Shown here in pieces: positions 1-8,723 of a stretch of DNA of 53,555 nt (positions are counted from its first letter, which is position 1; the number at the start of each line of letters is the position of its first letter). The notes beneath the pieces are model-generated. The model was not told where the DNA came from, did no database searches, and saw nothing but the letters and a program-made list of their open reading frames with translations. Source of the stretch: Streptomyces roseus. GTDB lineage: Bacteria; Actinomycetota; Actinomycetes; Streptomycetales; Streptomycetaceae. The translations under genes and the position numbers were made by a program. The stretch is from the NCBI RefSeq assembly GCF_001044425.1, contig NZ_LFML01000100.1, positions 1 to 53,555 of the forward strand, in the 5' to 3' direction.

Positions 1-797
1 GGTGTGAAGCCGCGCTCGGGAAGAGCGCGTTGGAGGGACGGTAGGGGGCGGGCGGCGGGGCCGGGTGCCGCAGGCCCCGTCCTCCTCGCGTCCGCGGCCC
101 GGGGTCGCCGGCTCGAGCGTCGCGATCCGCGGGCGGAAGAGCACGTAGGAGAGCCCGTGGGAGAGTCCGCCGCGGGCGAGTGCGACCGGGAGGAGCGGCC
201 GGGTCTGCTCGCGATGCCGCGGTTGACGACGCGGCCGGTCGGGCGTCGTGCGGCGGCGCGCGCCGCCGGCTGCGGACCGCCTTCCGCGAGGCCCGGGGCG
301 CCCCCGCCGGGCCCCCGGGCGCCGCGGGGCACCGACCTGCGCCCCGAAGGGCCCTGGGGGCGGTGTTGGACACATCACCGACGGCCGCCCGTTCGATGCC
401 CCCGGGGCCCCGGCGGGGCCCGGGATCATCGGCTCCCGCGGCGGCCTGCGCCACCCCGGGCGCGCACCTGGCCCCTCTTACGTCCATGCAGTTCAGAGGG
501 TGTTTTCCGCCCGATCGGAGGCGATCGTGACGGCCGCCCGGGGGACATGTGCGGCGCGCCGGAACGGATGTCCGGGGATCAGGATTGCGGACGCTTGGGA
601 GCGGGGACCAAAGTCATCGAAAAACATGGCCGCGGCGTTGCCAATTTGGGGGTTCATGAGAGCACATTTAGGGGCTACATTGAGCCACTCGCGTTCACCT
701 GACAGCCCGTTGCCTTTCACCCGTGTTTTGCGCGGGGGGTGACGTCAGGGACGCACACTGTGCAACCACCCCACCGCCCAGAAGGACCGAAGGCTCC
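1..797. other. Long stretch without a convincing gene
   Basis: No frame here reads like a protein on either strand. Positions 1-500 are so GC-rich that all frames stay open by chance, and the translations are Arg/Pro/Ala-rich with no recognisable domain. One short minus-strand stretch (about 90-215) has gene-like third-position bias and a hydrophobic reading (GLSHGLSYVLF), so it could be the decayed end of a gene lying left of the window. From about 560 to 720 the GC content drops, which suits a regulatory region for the acetyltransferase that follows. A 75-codon minus frame at 493-720 is open but has no recognised relative. Confidence 0.4.
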
Positions 798-1484
798 GTG
801 CCCGTACCCGTACTTCTCGCCGGCCGCACCGTGCGGCTCGAGCCCCTCGCCCCCCGCCACACCGAGGCCTTGGCCGTGGCCGGCGCCGAGGATCGTACGA
901 CTTACGCCTTCACCCCCGTACCCCATGGGGTGCAGGCGTCCCACGAGTACATCGACCGCGCCCTCGCAGATCAGGCGGCGGGTCGATCGCTCCCCTTCGC
1001 GGTGGTCAGAGCCACCGACGGCCGGGTCGTCGGTTCGACCCGGTTCCTGGAACTCGACTACTGGCAGGGACCACTGGTGTGGCCCGCCGTGCCGGGCGTC
1101 CCGTTCGGTGATCCGGCGACCGCGATCCCCGATGCCGCCGAGATCGGCAATACCTGGCTGTCCCCGGGCGCCCAGGGGACGGGCATCAACACGGAGGCGA
1201 AGCTGCTCATGCTCCGCCATGCCTTCGAGACCTGGGGCGTACGCCGCATCTCGCTGCGCGCCGACGCCCGCAACGGGCGCTCGCGGGCCGCGATGGAACG
1301 GCTCGGGTTCACCTGCGAGGGGGTCCGCCGGGCTCATTCGCGGGGCCTGGACGGCGCCGTGCGCAGTACCGCCTTCTACTCGATCCTCGACGAGGAGTGG
1401 CCGGCCGTGCGGTCGATCATCGAGCTGAAGCTGTCGGCGGGCGCCCAGCGCAAGCGGCGCCGCAAGACCCTGGTCCCGGCGTAA
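798..1484 (+). CDS. GNAT-family N-acetyltransferase (RimJ/RimL type)
   Basis: A 228-residue acetyltransferase predicted to move an acetyl group from acetyl-CoA to an amine, probably in the cytoplasm. The N-terminal LLAGRTVRLEPLAPRH opening is typical of RimJ/RimL relatives. The acetyl-CoA-binding region reads GAQGTGINTEAK and is followed by the usual C-terminal ISLRADARNGRSRAAMERLGF segment. I chose the GTG at 798 because AGAAGGA lies about 11 bases upstream and the homologous part begins there; the frame is open 25 codons further up but those read as non-coding. The basic tail (KRRRK) is unremarkable. The family assignment is secure; the substrate cannot be told. Confidence 0.9.
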   Translation: MPVPVLLAGRTVRLEPLAPRHTEALAVAGAEDRTTYAFTPVPHGVQASHEYIDRALADQAAGRSLPFAVVRATDGRVVGSTRFLELDYWQGPLVWPAVPGVPFGDPATAIPDAAEIGNTWLSPGAQGTGINTEAKLLMLRHAFETWGVRRISLRADARNGRSRAAMERLGFTCEGVRRAHSRGLDGAVRSTAFYSILDEEWPAVRSIIELKLSAGAQRKRRRKTLVPA

Positions 1485-1535
1485 CGGTCCCGCGTTCGGC
1501 GCGGCGGTCCCGCGTACGCGCGGCGGTCCCGGCGG
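1485..1535. repeat. Short tandem repeat in convergent intergenic gap
   Basis: CGGTCCCGCG occurs at 1485-1494 and 1505-1514, and CGGTCCCGGC begins at 1525, giving roughly 20-bp spacing between three copies. It lies between two convergent genes and does not form an obvious terminator hairpin with a T-run. Confidence 0.5.
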
Positions 1536-1559
1536 CCCCCGTCCCGTCCTCCCCCGGCG

Positions 1560-2588
1560 TCAGCCGAGGAAGGCCGGGGCGAGGGCCGATGCCATCAGCG
1601 GGGCGGGGGCGCCGCTGCCGTCGGCCGGCAGGGCGTACAGGTCGGCGCCGAAGTCGCCGGGCAGCGAGTAGACGACGGTCCTGTCGTCCCTCCACACCAC
1701 CTGGTCGTCCACGCTGCGCTCCTCCGCGAGCGGCATCTCCCGCATCGAGGCCAGGTCCAGGACGTACAGCCGCCACGGGGCGTCGGGCGACAGGCCCGGC
1801 ACCCGCTTCTTGAAGACCAGCCGGGTCCCGTCGGGCGACAGCGACGGGCATTCCAGGTTCTCGCGCAGCGTGGTCACGGTGCGTTCGCCGAGGTCGCCGC
1901 GGACCAGGTAGGTCTGGCCTCCGGTGGCGAGCGTCGCGTAGAACGTCCGCTCGTCGGCGGCGAAGGTCACCCCCCAGAAGTTGACGTCCGCGTTGCGGTA
2001 GGCCTTGCCGTCCTTGCGGATCGCGAAGTCCTCCAGCGAGGCGTCGAACCTCCCCGTGCGCAGATCGAGCAGCGAGGTCCGGGTGGAGAAGTTCGTACCG
2101 GCGTACGAGTCCCCGCCGACGAAGACCGTCCAGGCGACGAGGTGCCCGCCGGGCGAGACGCGGGCGCGGGTGGGGATCCCGGCCAGCGGGTGCGCGGAGA
2201 CCTCCTTGAGGCGGGCGTCGAGGACGACGGCCCGGTAGCTCTCCTGGACCCCGCCCTTCTCCGCCTGGAGGCAGATCCCGGTGCCGGCGGCGGCGTGGAA
2301 GCGCAGGCAGCTCACTCCCGAGGCGGTACGGGGACCCTGAGGCGCGTCGGCGGGGACGGTGGCCAGCTCGTCGCGGTGCGGGCCCCACGCCATGTTCCGG
2401 AACACGATCCGCCGCCCGTCCCCGCCCGGGGCCAGGGTCACCTCGCCCCGGGTGATCTGCGGCCCGCCGGCCTGGCTCCGGTTCTTCTCGTCGGCCCGGG
2501 AGGAGGCCCGTACGACGGCGAGCACCCCCACGGCGGCGAGCAGCAGGACGGCGGAGACCAGGATCAGGATCCGGCGTTGGAGGGTCAT
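1560..2588 (-). CDS. TolB-like beta-propeller membrane-anchored protein
   Basis: A 342-residue protein with an N-terminal hydrophobic segment (about residues 6-26, ILILVSAVLLLAAVGVLAVV) that should act as a signal anchor, placing the rest outside the membrane. The body has repeated blades of the TolB/WD40-like PD40 type, for example LSPDGTRLVFKK and the weaker VSPGGHLVAWT. No catalytic motif is visible, so it is likely a binding or scaffold protein. It is the third gene of a minus-strand operon, 47 bases after the MFS gene, with the phosphoesterase first. The ATG at 2588 starts just before the hydrophobic segment; the much longer open frame upstream is Arg/Pro noise antisense to the MFS gene. 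Confidence 0.8.
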   Translation of the reverse strand: MTLQRRILILVSAVLLLAAVGVLAVVRASSRADEKNRSQAGGPQITRGEVTLAPGGDGRRIVFRNMAWGPHRDELATVPADAPQGPRTASGVSCLRFHAAAGTGICLQAEKGGVQESYRAVVLDARLKEVSAHPLAGIPTRARVSPGGHLVAWTVFVGGDSYAGTNFSTRTSLLDLRTGRFDASLEDFAIRKDGKAYRNADVNFWGVTFAADERTFYATLATGGQTYLVRGDLGERTVTTLRENLECPSLSPDGTRLVFKKRVPGLSPDAPWRLYVLDLASMREMPLAEERSVDDQVVWRDDRTVVYSLPGDFGADLYALPADGSGAPAPLMASALAPAFLG

Positions 2589-2635
2589 GGGGGCCTTTCG
2601 GGGAGGTGGGGGAGGTTCGGGGCGGTGGGGACCGC

Positions 2636-3949
2636 TCAGCCGGCCCGCGCGGCGGCGGGCCGGTCGTCCATCGCGTCGGAGGGCCGCAGCAGTGCGCAGG
2701 CCGCGGCCGCGGCGGCCAGCAGTACGGCCGCGACCGCGAGGGCCGGGCGGGGGCCCCAGACGGTCCAGGCTGCGCCGAAGCCCAGCGAGGCGGCGAAGCG
2801 GGCGAGAGCCTGCCCGGTCTGGACGAGGGCGAGGCCGCCGCCGCGGTGCTCCTCGGGCACGGCTCCGGCGGCCGCTGCCATCAGCACCCCGTCGGTGGCC
2901 GCGTAGAAGCCGCCGTGGAGGAGGAGCACGGCGTACGGCAGGGCCGCGCTCCGGCCGTGCCCGGCCCCGCCGGCCAGCAGCAGCCCGTACGCGAGGAGCA
3001 GCGCGAGGTGGCCGCCGAGGAAGACGCGCCAGCGGCCCATGCGGTCGGCGAGCCGGCCGAGCGGCAGCGCGAGCAGGAAGAACGCGGCGGCGGTGCCCAG
3101 CGGCAGCAGGGCGAACCAGCGGTCGGCGATCCCGGTGGCCCGCTGGAGCAGCAGGAAGACGAAGGCGTCGCTGACGGTGCACAGCCCGAGCAGCAGGGCG
3201 CACAGGGCGATCCGGCGCAGGTCGCGGCGGCCCAGCAGCCCGAAGGCGGCGCGCAGCGAGACGGGTTCCGCGGCGGGCGAGGGCGCGGGCCCGGTGCGCC
3301 GGCCGGGCACGAACAGGACCAGCACGAGCACGCCGAGGGCGGCGACGCAGGCGCTGACCGTGAAGACGGCGTCGTAGCCGTCGGCGGCCCCGCGCAGGAT
3401 CAGGAAGGCCAGGATCGGCCCGATCAGCGCGCCGGCGGTGTCCATGGCCCGGTGCACCCCGAAGGCCCGGCCGCGGTCCTCGGGGGCGGCGGCCAGGGAG
3501 ATGAGCGCGTCGCGCGGGGCGGTGCGCAGGCCCTTGCCGGTGCGGTCGAGGGCGAGCACCGCGCCGATGGCGGGGAGGGTGTGGGCGAGCAGCAGCAGCG
3601 GTTTGCACAGGGCGGAGAGCCCGTAGCCGAGGCCGGCGAGGGCCTTGTGGCGGCCGAGGCGGTCGCCGAGGTGGCCCCCGGTGAGCCGGACCAGGGCGCT
3701 GATGCCGTTGTAGATCCCGTCGAGCAGACCGAAGCCGAGCGGGGACAGGCCGAGGCCTGCGACGAGGTAGAGCGGGAGCACGGCCGTGACCATCTCCGAG
3801 GAGACGTCGGTGATCAGGCTGACCGTGCCGAGGGCGAGGACCGTGGGGGCGAGCGCGGCGCGCCGCCCCGGGCTGATGCCCGGGACGGCGGCCTGCGGCT
3901 CGGGGGTCACGGCGGGCGCGGGGGTACCGCGGCTGTCCGCAACGTACAT
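2636..3949 (-). CDS. MFS transporter
   Basis: A 437-residue major facilitator protein with about twelve membrane segments. The loop-2/3 signature is seen as GHLGDRLGRHKAL, and a second copy in the C-terminal half as GRLADRMGRWRVF, the normal duplicated pattern of the family. It resembles drug or metabolite exporters of the DHA class, but the substrate cannot be read from the sequence. Its ATG lies 2 bases beyond the stop of the upstream phosphoesterase gene, so the two are probably co-transcribed and translationally coupled. The tail after the last helix is short and polar. Confidence 0.92.
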   Translation of the reverse strand: MYVADSRGTPAPAVTPEPQAAVPGISPGRRAALAPTVLALGTVSLITDVSSEMVTAVLPLYLVAGLGLSPLGFGLLDGIYNGISALVRLTGGHLGDRLGRHKALAGLGYGLSALCKPLLLLAHTLPAIGAVLALDRTGKGLRTAPRDALISLAAAPEDRGRAFGVHRAMDTAGALIGPILAFLILRGAADGYDAVFTVSACVAALGVLVLVLFVPGRRTGPAPSPAAEPVSLRAAFGLLGRRDLRRIALCALLLGLCTVSDAFVFLLLQRATGIADRWFALLPLGTAAAFFLLALPLGRLADRMGRWRVFLGGHLALLLAYGLLLAGGAGHGRSAALPYAVLLLHGGFYAATDGVLMAAAAGAVPEEHRGGGLALVQTGQALARFAASLGFGAAWTVWGPRPALAVAAVLLAAAAAACALLRPSDAMDDRPAAARAG

Positions 3950-3951
3950 GG

Positions 3952-4841
3952 TCAGGAAGCCCAGATCCCCGTGATGTCCTTGGCGCTCGCCGCGTTCCCG
4001 GCGTGGGCGGTCAGACCGGCCAGGCCTTCCAGGGTGCGCAGCACGTCGTAGTGGTTGTAGGTGGTGGAGGAGGTGCTGCCGGGGGTGACGGGCTGGCCGT
4101 ATAGCACGGTGGGGATCTTGTTGCCCGCGAGCCGGTTGTCCTCGTCGAAGGTGACGACGAGGAGGCTGTTGTGGGTCTTGGCCCAGTCCGCGTAGGCCTT
4201 GAGGTTGTTCTTGAGCCAGGTGTCGCCCGTGCCGACCGAGCAGTCGTGCATGTCACTGCACAGGTTCGGGACGACGAAGGACACCTTGGGGAGGGTGGTG
4301 TAGTCCGTCGGGAACTGGGTCATGGTCTTCGCGGTGCTGGTGGGCACGTTGGAGAAGGCGAACCAGGGGTTGTGCTTGCGGGCGTAGTCCCCGCTGCTGC
4401 ACGTGGTGGAGCCCTGGCTGGGGAGGGTCTCGTTGTAGCTGGCCCAGCTCTTGCCCGCGGCGATGAGCTCGGAGGCGAGGTTGGGGGCGGAGCTGAAGCC
4501 GGGCGTGTAGCAGCTGTCGCCGGTGACGCCCTGGTTGGAGCCCGAGAAGAGCTGGAGGTAGTTGGGCGGCTCGGGTGGGTGATGCCGAAGGACTGCGTGA
4601 GGTTGGCGCCCCCGCTCTTGAGGGAGTTGATGTACGGGGCGCTGGAGCTGCCGATGACCTGGTTGTAGGCGTGGTTCTCGAAGACCACGACGACGACGTG
4701 GTCGGGGGCCGGAAGGCCCGCCGCGTGCGCGGGCTGGGCGGCGCCGAGGCCGGCCCACAGGGCCGTGCCGGCGGCGGTGAGGCCGAAGGCGGTGGCGAGG
4801 GCGGTCTTTCGGGCGGACCGTGACGAGGTCATGCCAAACAC
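3952..4841 (-). pseudogene. Secreted phosphoesterase (phospholipase C/acid phosphatase family), frameshifted
   Basis: The two halves of one phosphoesterase-family protein lie in different frames. The first half has a signal peptide ending near AQPAHAA and the family opening DHVVVVVFENHAYNQVIG, continuing to SFGITHPS. The second half resumes with PNYLQLFSGSNQG and runs through the metal-binding VVTFDEDN and NHYDVLRTLEGL segments to the stop. Adding one base between 4567 and 4568 joins them as ITHPSQPNYLQLF, matching the family. The GTG at 4841 is chosen because GGAGGT lies 7 bases upstream; an ATG at 4832 is possible. It heads the operon with the MFS and TolB-like genes. It could be a true mutation or an assembly error. 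Confidence 0.85.
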
Positions 4842-5111
4842 GGAAAATACCTCCGGGCAGGGGGTTCTGGTGGCGGCGCGTCGGCACCATACCCAGGGGC
4901 ATGTGCATGGGCCAGGGACAGGCGGCTAACAGACCGGGAACTCCGAGGGCCTTCCCGGTGTTCGGCAACGCGCCGGCCTACGGAAGTCCAAGAGCTGGAA
5001 AAAAGGGGAACCGGGCAGCACGTAGGCTCATCCTTCGAACAAGAAGAGACCACCCCCAGGCGGGGTCATGACATCCCCCACGGGGCAGCACCAGCCGGAG
5101 AGCAACCGCAC
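4842..5111. promoter_or_regulatory. Divergent promoter region between phosphoesterase and esterase genes
   Basis: This 270-base gap separates two genes transcribed away from each other, so it must hold promoters for both. Its middle (about 4985-5060) is less GC-rich than the flanks. I cannot assign exact -10 or -35 boxes with confidence. Confidence 0.45.
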
Positions 5112-6356
5112 ATGTCGTACTCACCCGACGGACAGCACCAGCCGTACCGATCGGAAGGGCAGTACCAGCAGCAGCCCTACGGCGCTTCGTACACGCAGCA
5201 GTACGAACCCCAGTACCAGCCCGAGCCCCCGTACGGGCCGCCGCAGCCGCCGTACGGCGAGCCGGAGGAGCCGCGGTACGAGGAGCGGCGGCCGCGCCGG
5301 GGCAGGCGCTGGCTGATCGCGGGCGTCACGGTCCTGGCCCTCGCCGGCATCGCGGCCGGGGTGATGTACCACTTCGAGATACCGCCGTTCACGGACAAGG
5401 GCAAGGACGTCTCCTTCGGCCAGCCCGCCGCGGGCGCGGGCAAGACCGGCGGGACGGGCGGCGCGGTCCAGCAGGCGCCCAACTCGAAGGCGCTGATGCC
5501 CACCGGCCCGCAGGCGGAGTTCAAGAACTCCATGACCCTGGCCGACGGCACGCACGTGGCCGTGACCACGCTGGACGGCAAGAAGTCCGGCTTCAAGGGC
5601 AAGGTGTGGGTCTGGGCGCCCAAGGAGTACAACGACCCGAAGTTCGCCAAGAGCGGCTTCCCGGTCATGATCGCCCTGCCCGGCGGGGCCGGCTACCCGA
5701 ACAACTACTGGATGGGCACCGACCTGGGGCTCCAGACCAGCATCAGCAAGTGGTACGCCGAGGGCAAGAGCAAGCCCTTCATCCTCGCCATGCCCGTGCT
5801 GAACCCGGGCCCGGACGACAAGGGCATCTACTGGGACGGCTCCGACATCCCCGAGCAGCCGAAGATGGGCACCTGGCTGACCGAGGACGTCCCGGACCTG
5901 ATGAAGGCGAATTTCCGCACCGTCAAGTCCCGTGACGGCTGGGCCTACATGGGCTCCTCCACCGGCGGTTTCGCGAGCCTGAAGGCGGTGCTCAAGTACC
6001 CGGAGAAGTTCAAGGCCGCGATCTGCTCCGGCCCGGACATCGTGCCCGACTCCTCGCTGTGGAAGGGCCACGAGAAGGAGAAGGCCGAGAACAACCCGGA
6101 GCTGCTGGCGAAGGCCCTGATCGAGAAGAAGGGCGCTCCGGACGTCTACCTCGCCTTCCAGGTCGGCGACAACGAGAACAACAAGAAGACGCTGCCCGAC
6201 GTGCAGAAGTTCATCGCCACGTACGGCAAGGGGCCGATCCACACCAGCATGAGGGTCATCCCCGGCGGCCAGCACAACGCCAAGACCTACGTGCCGAACA
6301 TGGGCGAGGGCCCGATCCAGTTCATCAGCAAGGTCATGGAAGGACCCGTGGAGTAA
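5112..6356 (+). CDS. Membrane-anchored esterase (esterase D / antigen 85-like fold)
   Basis: A 414-residue protein. Residues 1-60 are a Tyr/Gln/Pro-rich cytoplasmic tail, residues about 67-84 form a single membrane helix after a basic cluster (RRPRRGRR), and the remainder faces outward. The outer part is an alpha/beta hydrolase of the esterase D/mycolyltransferase type: GSSTGG carries the nucleophile Ser283 and GGQHNAKTY carries the likely catalytic His388. A substrate such as an acyl ester or a cell-surface lipid is possible but not shown. GGAGAG about 10 bases upstream supports the ATG at 5112. Its last 23 bases overlap the end of the convergent carboxylesterase gene. Confidence 0.85.
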   Translation: MSYSPDGQHQPYRSEGQYQQQPYGASYTQQYEPQYQPEPPYGPPQPPYGEPEEPRYEERRPRRGRRWLIAGVTVLALAGIAAGVMYHFEIPPFTDKGKDVSFGQPAAGAGKTGGTGGAVQQAPNSKALMPTGPQAEFKNSMTLADGTHVAVTTLDGKKSGFKGKVWVWAPKEYNDPKFAKSGFPVMIALPGGAGYPNNYWMGTDLGLQTSISKWYAEGKSKPFILAMPVLNPGPDDKGIYWDGSDIPEQPKMGTWLTEDVPDLMKANFRTVKSRDGWAYMGSSTGGFASLKAVLKYPEKFKAAICSGPDIVPDSSLWKGHEKEKAENNPELLAKALIEKKGAPDVYLAFQVGDNENNKKTLPDVQKFIATYGKGPIHTSMRVIPGGQHNAKTYVPNMGEGPIQFISKVMEGPVE

Positions 6357-7788
6357 CACCCGCCGCGATCGATTCCCCGCGCCCCGGCCCGCCGAACACC
6401 ATCGGCGGGCCGTTGCCGTCCCAGGCCCGCCAGCCCGGGTCCCCGGTGGCGGCGAAGCGCACCCAGGCCGCGTGCATCCGGTCGGCCAGTTCCTGCGGGG
6501 CGTCCGGCCCGGCCAGCCAGGAGGACTCCGGCACGTCGAGCGTGTCGAACACGAAGCCCAGCTCCAGGGCGTGACAGGCGCCCAGGCCGGGGACGCCCGA
6601 GGGCCAGCCGAACTCGTACAGGAAGCTCGGGGCGGAGCGCCGCGCCCCGGCGAGCCGGCGCAGCGGATCGCGCAGCAGCCGGTCGGTGAGCAGCTGCCCC
6701 GCGAGCTCGCCCGCGCCCGCCCCCGGCAGTGCGGCGCGCAGCGCCCGTACGGCGGCCCGGTCCTTGCCGCTGCGGGCCCGGGCCAAGGCCAGGGTGAGCG
6801 GACCGAGCCGGTCCATGACGGGCAGCGCGCCGGTGGGGGCGAGCCAGAGCCGGTACTCCTCGGTGGTCCAGCCCAGGAGCAGGGGTACGTCCGCCGCCCC
6901 GGCGGCCTCCAGCGGGTCACCGGGCAGCGTGTCCGGGTCGGTGACGAGGCCGAAGGCCGGGCCCCCGGTGAGCGGGCCGGAACGGCGCAGTACGGCGCCC
7001 TGGGCGGCGAGCAGGTCGGGGAGGGCGGTGGCACCGAAGGCCTCCGCGGTCGCGGGGACCTTCAGCAGGGAGGCCATCCGCCGGACCACGGCGCGCACCT
7101 TCTCGCGCGCCAGCACCTCGGGGGCGCCGCTCTGCAGGGCCGCCCGGGCGAAGAGCCCGGCGGCGCGCGGGGATCCGAGCAGGGCTCCGACGCTGATGGC
7201 TCCGGCGGACTCGCCGAAGACGGTGACGCGGGCGGGGTCCCCGCCGAACGCCTCGATGTTGTCGCGGACCCAGGTCAGGGCGGCGATCTGGTCGAGCAGC
7301 CCGCGGTTGGCGGGGGCGTCGGGGAAGAGCCCGTAGCCGAGGACGCCCAGGCGGTAGTTGACGGAGACGAAAACCACCCCGTCACGGGCGAAGGCCGAGC
7401 CGTCGTAGACGGGGACGGCCGAGGAGCCGCGGGTGAGCGCCCCGCCGTGCAGCCACACCATGACCGGCACCCGGGCCCCCGGCGCCGGGTGCGGGGTCCA
7501 CACGTTGAGGTTCAGGCAGTCGTCCCCGGGGACCTCGGGGTCGGGCAGCAGGGCGGCGAACTTCGGCGGGTAGGGCACCTTGGGCGCGGTGGGCCCGAAG
7601 GCTCCGGCGTCGCGCACGCCCTCCCAGGCGGCCGGGGGTACGGGCGCGGCGAAGCGCAGGGCTCCGACGGGCGGGGCGGCGTACGGGACGCCCCGGAAGA
7701 CGGCGGTGCCGCCCCGGCCGTTCCGGCCCTCGACGAGGCCGTACCCGGTCCTGACCCGGGGCCGGCCGCTGCCGCCCGCTGCGCTCAT
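6334..7788 (-). CDS. Type B carboxylesterase
   Basis: A 484-residue carboxylesterase/lipase of the type B alpha/beta hydrolase family. It shows the N-terminal FRGVPYAAPPVGALRF, the EDCLNLNVW-like region as GDDCLNLNVWTP, the oxyanion-hole HGG, and the nucleophile elbow GESAG with Ser194. The late ACHALELGFVF segment holds the probable catalytic histidine. There is no signal peptide, so it should be cytoplasmic. The ATG at 7788 has GGAGGACGCG immediately upstream. Length is near the family norm of about 500. The start of the gene faces the divergent small secreted protein at 7919, and the end overlaps the esterase gene on the other strand. Confidence 0.93.
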   Translation of the reverse strand: MSAAGGSGRPRVRTGYGLVEGRNGRGGTAVFRGVPYAAPPVGALRFAAPVPPAAWEGVRDAGAFGPTAPKVPYPPKFAALLPDPEVPGDDCLNLNVWTPHPAPGARVPVMVWLHGGALTRGSSAVPVYDGSAFARDGVVFVSVNYRLGVLGYGLFPDAPANRGLLDQIAALTWVRDNIEAFGGDPARVTVFGESAGAISVGALLGSPRAAGLFARAALQSGAPEVLAREKVRAVVRRMASLLKVPATAEAFGATALPDLLAAQGAVLRRSGPLTGGPAFGLVTDPDTLPGDPLEAAGAADVPLLLGWTTEEYRLWLAPTGALPVMDRLGPLTLALARARSGKDRAAVRALRAALPGAGAGELAGQLLTDRLLRDPLRRLAGARRSAPSFLYEFGWPSGVPGLGACHALELGFVFDTLDVPESSWLAGPDAPQELADRMHAAWVRFAATGDPGWRAWDGNGPPMVFGGPGRGESIAAGVTPRVLP

Positions 7789-7918
7789 CGCGTCCTCCGT
7801 CGAACCGCCCCCGCGACGAGGGCCCGAATGCGGCGTTCCGCCGCCCGGGCACGGTCGCACAGGCCTGCGAGGGGTGACAAGGCGTGACCCGGTGCGGGGC
7901 GGTCCGGGTTGGACCGGC

Positions 7919-8299
7919 ATGCGATCCATGCGTATCCACCCCGGCGTCCGCGGCCTCGTCCGGGCGGCCGGGCCGGTCCACCCGCTCGCGCCCGTGCTGC
8001 TGCCCCTGCTCCTGCTCGTGGCGGCGGGCCCGGCGCGGGCCGCGGCCGGACCCGGCTTCCAGTACGTCGGCCAGGACGACAAGGTCCACGGCATCGCCGC
8101 CCCGAAGGGCTGTGTGGCGGCGAAGGGCGGCGGCTCCAGGGCCGCCACCAACTCCACCCGCGGCACGGCGACCTTCTACCGGGAGCCGGGCTGCGCGGGC
8201 AGCCCGGCGGCCGTGCTGCAGCCGGGCGCCGCGGGTCAGATCACTCCGTATTTCGCCTCCGTGCGATTTTCCTTCACCACCTCGGCCCAGCGGCCGTGA
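7919..8299 (+). CDS. Small secreted protein of unknown function
   Basis: A 126-residue protein with a clear signal peptide: a long leucine-rich hydrophobic run (PLAPVLLPLLLLVAA) followed by GPARAAA. The mature part is about 80 residues, basic and Gly/Ala-rich, with two cysteines (KGCVAAKG and EPGCAGS) that could form one disulphide. A beta-rich segment FYREPGC...FASVRFSF looks like a small beta domain. I do not recognise a family. The ATG at 7919 (second ATG at 7928) lacks a strong ribosome-binding site. It sits upstream of the chaplin gene on the same strand, 82 bases apart, so a surface role is plausible but inferred only from position. Confidence 0.65.
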   Translation: MRSMRIHPGVRGLVRAAGPVHPLAPVLLPLLLLVAAGPARAAAGPGFQYVGQDDKVHGIAAPKGCVAAKGGGSRAATNSTRGTATFYREPGCAGSPAAVLQPGAAGQITPYFASVRFSFTTSAQRP

Positions 8300-8381
8300 C
8301 CGCTCGGCCTCGGCCGCGTTGTACGCCATGTCACATGCCACGGACCTCTGTGGCAGCCACACATCTCACGAGGAGATCTTG

Positions 8382-8660
8382 ATGTCGCGTATCGCGAAGG
8401 CAATCGCCGTCACCGCTGTTGCCGGTAGCGCCCTGGCCGCCGGCGCCGGGCTGGCCGTCGCCGATGCCGGAGCGCACGGTGCGGCGGTCGGCTCCCCCGG
8501 TGTCCTCTCGGGCAACCTGGTCCAGGTTCCGGTTCACGTCCCGGTCAACGTCTGCGGCAACACCGTGAACGTGATCGCCCTGCTCAACCCGGCGTTCGGC
8601 AACACCTGCGTCAACGCGTCGGGTGGCGGCGAGCACCACACCGAGGGCTACGGCGGCTGA
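8382..8660 (+). CDS. Short chaplin
   Basis: A 92-residue secreted protein with a signal peptide (residues 1 to about 28, ending LAVADAG) and a single chaplin domain. The domain carries the hallmark GNLVQVPVHVPVNVCGN and ALLNPAFGNTCVN segments with two cysteines, as in short chaplins that assemble into amyloid-like fibrils and lower surface tension for aerial growth. There is no C-terminal sortase signal, so it is not a long, wall-anchored chaplin. The tail GGGEHHTEGYGG is an unusual hydrophilic extension for the family. AGGAG precedes the ATG at 8382, and a strong hairpin follows the stop. Confidence 0.95.
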   Translation: MSRIAKAIAVTAVAGSALAAGAGLAVADAGAHGAAVGSPGVLSGNLVQVPVHVPVNVCGNTVNVIALLNPAFGNTCVNASGGGEHHTEGYGG

Positions 8661-8679
8661 CGGCCGGTCGAAGGACCGA

Positions 8680-8708
8680 GGGCCCCCGCCGCATGGCGGG
8701 GGCCCTTT
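8680..8708 (+). terminator. Terminator hairpin after chaplin gene
   Basis: An 11-bp perfect stem (GGGCCCCCGCC at 8680-8690 with GGCGGGGGCCC at 8695-8705) and a GCAT loop, followed by TTT. It lies between the convergent chaplin and tyrosinase genes and could serve both. Confidence 0.85.
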
Positions 8709-8723
8709 CCGTTCCCGCGGCCG

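Noticed and set aside
493..720. A 75-codon minus-strand frame read as a small gene
   Set aside because: No ribosome-binding site or family match was seen, and the flanking region is likely regulatory.
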